Shown here: positions 59,635 through 64,000 of the stretch, piece after piece
Numbering within the stretch: position 1 is the stretch's first letter
How the letters are laid out: each line of letters opens with the position of its first letter
Origin: Micromonospora costi
Lineage (GTDB): Bacteria; Actinomycetota; Actinomycetes; Mycobacteriales; Micromonosporaceae
Reading direction: 5' to 3'
DNA length: 64,000 nt
Assembly: GCF_003626655.1 (NCBI RefSeq)
Contig: NZ_RBAN01000009.1
Coordinates: 41,182-105,181 of the forward strand
Made by a program: the position numbers and the translations under genes
The notes under the pieces: generated by a model
What the model was told of the DNA's origin: nothing
What the model saw: the letters and a program-made list of their open reading frames with translations, nothing else
The model's database searches: none

Positions 59635-60033
59635 TCAGCCATCGTACGGTGAGGGCGGCACCGGTTCGATGCCGCCGCCGCCGCGCGGCAAACGGGCCAC
59701 CATCTCCCGGAACTCGGCGACGGTGACGGCCTCTCGCAGGGTCGCGAACACCGCGCCCGTGCCCACCCGGGCGGTCGCCTCGTCGACCCCGGCCCGCTCC
59801 CCCACCCGGCGCAGGAACTCCGCCGGCCCGACCGCCGACCCGCCGGGCGTGGCCGCCGGTCCGCCCAGGTAGTCGTCCACCTCGTCGGGCAACCGCCCGG
59901 CCAGGTCGTCCGCCGGATCGCCGGTGACGCGCTCGGCCATCGTCTGCAGCACGGCACGGGCAACGGTGGCGGCCTGCTCGGGCGCGAGCCCGGACCGGCG
60001 GGACACCGCGTCGATGAAGCGGGGAAACCGCAC
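59635..60033 (-). CDS. DUF2267 protein
   Basis: 132-residue protein with the DUF2267 pattern: FPRFIDAVSRRSGL, AVLQTMAERVTGDPADDLAGRLPDEV (helical pair), then AEFLRRVGERAGVDEATARVG and AVFATLREAVTVAEFREMVARLP. The GTG start at 60033 has GGAGG upstream. Small helical proteins of unknown function, often stress-linked. Not part of the operon: a 326-bp gap separates them. Confidence 0.88.
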   Translation of the reverse strand: MRFPRFIDAVSRRSGLAPEQAATVARAVLQTMAERVTGDPADDLAGRLPDEVDDYLGGPAATPGGSAVGPAEFLRRVGERAGVDEATARVGTGAVFATLREAVTVAEFREMVARLPRGGGGIEPVPPSPYDG

Positions 60034-60121
60034 GCCGCCCCTCCTTCGTCACCGGCACCGCGCTTACCCGGCGGCCCGGACGACAAACGATGAACCCGGA
60101 CCGCCGGTTCCAGGCGGCCGA

Positions 60122-60286
60122 TGATCGACACGAGTTACGTGCATCTCGCGGTGTTCGGGCCAGGTGAACCGCGACTTCACGGATGTCGAGTCGATCACCG
60201 GCACACAGACCGGAAATAGCGCGTGATCGACTCCCTTTCGCCGATATGACGGGGTCCCAGCGAAAGGGACTCCGCCATATCGCCGA
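60122..60286 (+). repeat. Dispersed repeat R1, copy A
   Basis: Module 1 runs from TGATCGACACG to GTCGAGTCGATCA and folds through TGATCGAC/GTCGATCA ends and TCGCGGT/ACCGCGA arms. Module 2 is TGATCGACTCCC onward with CCCTTTCGC/GCGAAAGGG arms and ends in CGCCGA. A second copy starts at 60395. Confidence 0.9.
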
Positions 60287-60394
60287 CCCGGCGAGGGCCC
60301 CCCACATCGCCGATCCGGCGAGGAACCCGGTGGACGGAAGGGGACCATCCCGGCGCCTGCGGGAATTCAGCCCTCCCGGCCGACTCGCGGCCGG

Positions 60395-60561
60395 TGATCG
60401 ACACGAGTTACGTGCATCTCGCGGCATCCGGGCCAGGTGAACACCGCGACTTCAAGGACGTCGAGTCGATCACCGACACACAGACCGGAAATAGCACGTG
60501 ATCGACTCCCTTTCGCCGATATGGCGGGGTCCCAGCGAGAGGGAGCCCGCCATTTCGCCGA
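60395..60561 (+). repeat. Dispersed repeat R1, copy B
   Basis: Direct repeat of copy A 273 bases downstream, with roughly nine bases in ten identical over 165 bases and paired changes in the hairpin arms (CCCTTTCGC now faces GCGAGAGGG). The stretch between the copies and on to the NUDIX stop has no gene. Confidence 0.9.
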
Positions 60562-60613
60562 TCTGGTGTGGATCACCCTGCGGCGGGTCAGGCAACGCCG
60601 GGGTGACCGGCGC

Positions 60614-61018
60614 TCAGTGCAGCAGCTCCGCGGCGTGCAGGTGGTCGAAGATGATCTGGTCGACCGGCGAGACCCGGGGACGATCGGCGTACGCCAGCCA
60701 CGCCGCCTCGGCGATCTCCGCGGCCGGCCGCAGGGTGCCCTGGTAGTCCGCCCGGTAGCAGGTCATCCGCACCGTCGTGCCGACCGGTTGGCCGTGCGCC
60801 GGCGCGGTGAACGTGCCGACGTGCACGGCGCCCTCCGCGTCCACCTCGACGCTCAGTTCCTCGGCGACCTCGCGGCGGAGGGTGTCCTGGTCGCTCTCGC
60901 CCGGCTCGCGCTTGCCGCCGGGCAGGTACCAGACGTCCCGGCCCCGGGACCGGGTGCTCAGGATCCGCCCGTCCACGAGCAGGATCCAGGCCACCTTGTC
61001 GATCTCACGCACTGACAT
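60614..61018 (-). CDS. NUDIX hydrolase
   Basis: 134-residue pyrophosphohydrolase with a full Nudix box, GGKREPGESDQDTLRREVAEEL, shown here as G-x5-E-x7-REVAEEL at about residues 36-57, after VAWILLVDGRILSTRSRG. Such proteins clean up nucleoside diphosphate derivatives such as oxidised nucleotides. The ATG at 61018 is directly preceded by a GGGGGAG stretch. Stands alone between the R1 repeats and the carboxylase. Confidence 0.9.
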   Translation of the reverse strand: MSVREIDKVAWILLVDGRILSTRSRGRDVWYLPGGKREPGESDQDTLRREVAEELSVEVDAEGAVHVGTFTAPAHGQPVGTTVRMTCYRADYQGTLRPAAEIAEAAWLAYADRPRVSPVDQIIFDHLHAAELLH

Positions 61019-61171
61019 CTCCCCCTTAGGGTGTCGAAGTCCTCGGTCAAGCCGAGACACGGACCGCCACAACCGACACCCTCGGCCTCGGCACGCGCGC
61101 CGGCCGTCGTGGTCGCCGGTCGTACCGGGCCGCCGCGGCGAGCCGGTACGACCGGCGGACCGGCCCTTCCG

Positions 61172-64000
61172 TCAGGCGACGGCGAGACCCCGCTCGATGG
61201 CCGCGATGATCTGCGGGCGCAGCTCCTCGGGCCGGATGATGGCGTCCACGGAGCCGACCTCGACGGCCCGCTGGATGCTGTGCACCGCGTCGAACTCGGC
61301 GGCCACCTCACCCAGCTTCTCCGCCCGGACCGCGGCCCGCACGTCCATGAGCTGCGGGACCAGCGCCGCCCGCTCCGCGTCGGTCGCCGCCGCGACCCGG
61401 GCCTCCAGGTCGGCCACGCGCGGGTCCTTCGCCGTACGGGCGTTGACGTCACCGGCGAACACCACGGCCGCCGCGGGCGCCCCGCCGATGACCGAGGCGA
61501 ACGAGCCCTCGACGGCGAGCACCGTCATGTTCGGGTTGAGCGCCTTCGAGAACACCACGAACGCGCCGCCGTGGTACCGCGAGATCACGCAGAACACGAT
61601 GGGGCCGCGGAAGTTCACGATGGCACGACCGATCTCCGCGCCGTATTCCAGCTGCAGTTGCCGCATCGACTCCGGCGAGCCGTCGAACCCGGACAGGTTC
61701 GCGAGCACCACGAGCGGCCGGTTGCCGCTGGCCGCGTTGATCGCGCGCGCGGCCTTCTTCGACGAGCGCGGGAACAGCGTGCCCGCCGTGTAGGTGTCCG
61801 GTCCGTCGGTGGGCGGGAAACCGCGCCGCGGCACCGACCGGGACTCGATGCCGAGCAGGCACACCGGGATCCCGCCGAGGTGTACGTCCTGCACCACCGC
61901 GGTCTCCGCGTCGGCCATGCCCGCCCACCGTTCCAGGACCGCGTGGTCCTGGTCGGCTAGGGCCCGCATGAGCGTACGGATGTCGAAGGCCTTCTTCCGG
62001 TCGGGGTTGCGCTCACGGGAGAAGATCTCGCCGACGGTGGCGAAGTCGCTGTCCGGCACGGCGTGCGGGTAGTCGGAGATGTCCCGGTCGACCGGGTCCG
62101 ACGTGACCGCCCGGCGCGGCCGGGACTCGCCGGGCGCGATGTACGCGTGGTCGTAGTGCGCCATCAGCACGTTGCGGGCGCCCCGCAGGTCCGGTGCCCA
62201 GTACTGGGCCTGGCCGTTCGGGCCCATCACCCGGTCGTAGCCGCCGATGCCGAAGTTGTCCTCGGCCGACACGCCGCCGGAGAAGTCCAGCGACTGCTTG
62301 CCGGTCAGCACCATGGCCGAGTCCGGGGTCATCACGAGGATGCCCTTGGTGTGCATGAGCATCGTGGCTTCCGCGTTCCAGTACGGCTGGGCGCCCACGG
62401 TGATGCCGGCGACCACGATGTTGATCTCGCCGCCGTTCTGGGTGAACTCCACGATCCGCTTGAGCGCGGCCGCCACCCAGTCCATGTTCTCGGTGCCCGA
62501 GTTCATCGCGATCCGTGCGCCCGCCGACAGCGCGAACCAGTCGACCGGTACGCGCATCCGCTCGGCCAGGTCGAGCGCCGCGATCACCCGGGCGCACTCG
62601 GGCTCGGACAGCGCGCCGAGCGCCCGGGTCGGGTCGCCGAGGAGCGCCACCCGCGTGACGCCCTCCGGGTACCGCTCGGTCGGCGTGCTCACCACACCGG
62701 CCACGATGCCGGCCCGGTTGCGGCCCTTCGGCCGCTCGACCGGGACCAGCGCACCGGCGTCGTCGAGGTCGTACTCGGTGAACGTGCCGCCGGGGCCGGC
62801 CAGCATGTCGGTCAGCTCGTACGGGTACGTGGTGCCGCGCCGCCGCGCCGAGAGCACCTTCTGCCGGTAGTCGTCGACCGGCGGGATCGGCTCGGTCGTC
62901 GGCTCGGTGACCGACACCCGCATGCCGGCGTCGTAGGAGATCTTCACGGCGATGTCGGTCAGCTCGCCGGTGGCCGCGTCGCGCTGGCGGCCGAGGAAGA
63001 GGACCTCCTCCAGACCCGCGCCCGCCGTCCTGGGCAGGACGCGCTGGGCCACGGCCTTCAGCTCCTCGATCGTCAGCTCGCTGGGCGGCCAGACGTAGAT
63101 GGTGATCCGGTTGGTGTCGAAGCGCTTCTTCGCGGGCCGCCGCGCCTGCACCGTACGGATCGCGTCGAGGCAGGCGTCCAGCGCGCCCTCGGCCGCGGGC
63201 AGGGCCAGGATCCGGCCGTCGACGTCGCGCAGCGGGGTCAGGTCGCGGACCTGGGCCATCGCCGCGAGCCGCTCGTCGGCCGGGTTGTCCGGCGCCACGC
63301 AGTGGAAGACGTAGACCTCCTCGTCGGCGGACGGCAGCCGGGTCAGGTCGAAGGTGCGCAGCCGCGGCAGTTGCAGGCGCTGGGCGATCAGCGGGTGCAG
63401 CCCGCGGATGACCCGGTCCTCGCCCACCCCGGGACGGAACGTGAAGTGGTGGTGCATCACGGTGCCGGTGTGCCCGGCCACCGAGACGGTCACCCGCTGG
63501 AGCACGTCCAGCAGCCCGGCGCGGTCGAGAATCTCCCGGAGGATCGCGGCCATGGCGTCCGCGTCGGGCTGGTCGGCCCACGTCAGGTACACGTCCGCCA
63601 CCGAGTCCGCCGTGGACAGTCCGGCGACCTTCTCCAGGACCGCGGGCAGCCCGGCGAGGTCGGTGGCCGCCGCGACCAGCCGGAAGCGCTCGCCGTCGCG
63701 GTCGTACTCGGCGGTGAAATACGAGTCGCCGTCCACCTCGACGCAGCGCGCGTCGCTCGCGCCCCGGTTGCCGTAGTAGCGGCGGCTCAGGACTTCGAGC
63801 ATCGGGCCGTGGTCGACGCCCGGCTTGCCGATCCGCTGGCCGAGCAGCCGGACCAGCGGCTCGGGCGAGGCGACCATCTTCGCGATCCGCTCGGCGCGGT
63901 CGGGCGCCGCCGGGTTCCGGTCGAGGTACCGGAGGTGGCCACGCACGCCCGCGTACACCTCGGCGCGCTTGCGGCGCAGCATCGGCTGGGCGGCCCAGCG
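61172..64000 (-). CDS. Fused acyl-CoA carboxylase, central and carboxyltransferase regions (partial, 5' end beyond window)
   Basis: Biotin-dependent carboxylase that makes malonyl-CoA or a similar extender. The visible 943 residues match the second half of the long single-chain carboxylases: a central domain (first 420 residues or so), then the two carboxyltransferase lobes with SAGARIAMNSGTEN, GIGGYDRVMGPNGQ, GGIPVCLLGIESR, LVVLANLSGFDGSPE and FSKALNPN motifs. The frame is open across 63983-64000, so the biotin carboxylase and biotin carrier parts should lie to the right. Such all-in-one forms are typical of eukaryotes and occur in some actinomycetes. It could feed the PKS, but nothing links their regulation. 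Confidence 0.88.
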   Translation of the reverse strand, partial: RWAAQPMLRRKRAEVYAGVRGHLRYLDRNPAAPDRAERIAKMVASPEPLVRLLGQRIGKPGVDHGPMLEVLSRRYYGNRGASDARCVEVDGDSYFTAEYDRDGERFRLVAAATDLAGLPAVLEKVAGLSTADSVADVYLTWADQPDADAMAAILREILDRAGLLDVLQRVTVSVAGHTGTVMHHHFTFRPGVGEDRVIRGLHPLIAQRLQLPRLRTFDLTRLPSADEEVYVFHCVAPDNPADERLAAMAQVRDLTPLRDVDGRILALPAAEGALDACLDAIRTVQARRPAKKRFDTNRITIYVWPPSELTIEELKAVAQRVLPRTAGAGLEEVLFLGRQRDAATGELTDIAVKISYDAGMRVSVTEPTTEPIPPVDDYRQKVLSARRRGTTYPYELTDMLAGPGGTFTEYDLDDAGALVPVERPKGRNRAGIVAGVVSTPTERYPEGVTRVALLGDPTRALGALSEPECARVIAALDLAERMRVPVDWFALSAGARIAMNSGTENMDWVAAALKRIVEFTQNGGEINIVVAGITVGAQPYWNAEATMLMHTKGILVMTPDSAMVLTGKQSLDFSGGVSAEDNFGIGGYDRVMGPNGQAQYWAPDLRGARNVLMAHYDHAYIAPGESRPRRAVTSDPVDRDISDYPHAVPDSDFATVGEIFSRERNPDRKKAFDIRTLMRALADQDHAVLERWAGMADAETAVVQDVHLGGIPVCLLGIESRSVPRRGFPPTDGPDTYTAGTLFPRSSKKAARAINAASGNRPLVVLANLSGFDGSPESMRQLQLEYGAEIGRAIVNFRGPIVFCVISRYHGGAFVVFSKALNPNMTVLAVEGSFASVIGGAPAAAVVFAGDVNARTAKDPRVADLEARVAAATDAERAALVPQLMDVRAAVRAEKLGEVAAEFDAVHSIQRAVEVGSVDAIIRPEELRPQIIAAIERGLAVA

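Overview
The window is very GC-rich, with frequent GTG starts, 4-bp ATGA/GTGA gene overlaps, an XRE/DUF397 pair, a DNA-drug-resistance pair of the TioE/UvrA-like kind and many short dispersed intergenic repeats. Together these point to an actinomycete, most likely Micromonospora or a close relative. That assignment is inference from gene style; no rRNA or marker gene is present.

Layout. 1-3929: a sugar ABC importer (two permeases and a lipoprotein binding protein) divergent from its LacI-type regulator, followed by an 18-bp minisatellite. 4107-10528: alpha/beta hydrolase, a cyclophilin relic, a D-Ala-D-Ala carboxypeptidase, a double-MerR regulator divergent from a UvrA-like ABC protein, and a small tyrosine phosphatase. 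10529-12472: terminators, a 119-bp inverted-repeat element, a secreted cell-wall hydrolase-like protein, then about 1 kb of repeat-rich non-coding DNA. 12473-19556: DedA/histidine kinase/response regulator operon, Ser/Thr kinase, a second LacI regulator with its operators, and XRE plus DUF397. 19816-24678: a GGDEF protein, then a small operon for an exopolysaccharide machine fusing deacetylase, glycosyltransferase and acyltransferase. 24776-31272: SRPBCC protein, flavodoxin-like reductase, MazF-like protein, a secreted calcium-repeat nuclease toxin with a candidate immunity gene, and a serpin.

31485-59308 is the centrepiece: a nine-gene, 27.8-kb, almost gapless minus-strand operon for a hybrid nonribosomal peptide/polyketide. 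In order of transcription it encodes A-T-KS; thioesterase fused to a LanB-type (lantibiotic dehydratase) domain; a second, stand-alone LanB-type protein; A-T-C-T; a KS-AT-KR-DH-ACP polyketide synthase; a SyrP-like dioxygenase; an MbtH protein; C-A-T (code suggests Asn); and C-A-T-TE-MFS (code suggests Ser), in which synthetase, release domain and exporter are one chain. Six of eight junctions are 4-bp overlaps and the largest gap is 24 bp, so there is no room for a RiPP precursor peptide. The LanB-type domains, which in known families transfer an amino acid from aminoacyl-tRNA, therefore probably act on a carrier-protein-bound intermediate. This is the strongest candidate for an undescribed system.

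59635-64000: DUF2267 protein, two near-identical copies of a dispersed structured repeat, a NUDIX hydrolase, and the C-terminal part of a large fused acyl-CoA carboxylase that runs off the right edge. No tRNA, rRNA, CRISPR array, insertion sequence or origin was seen.
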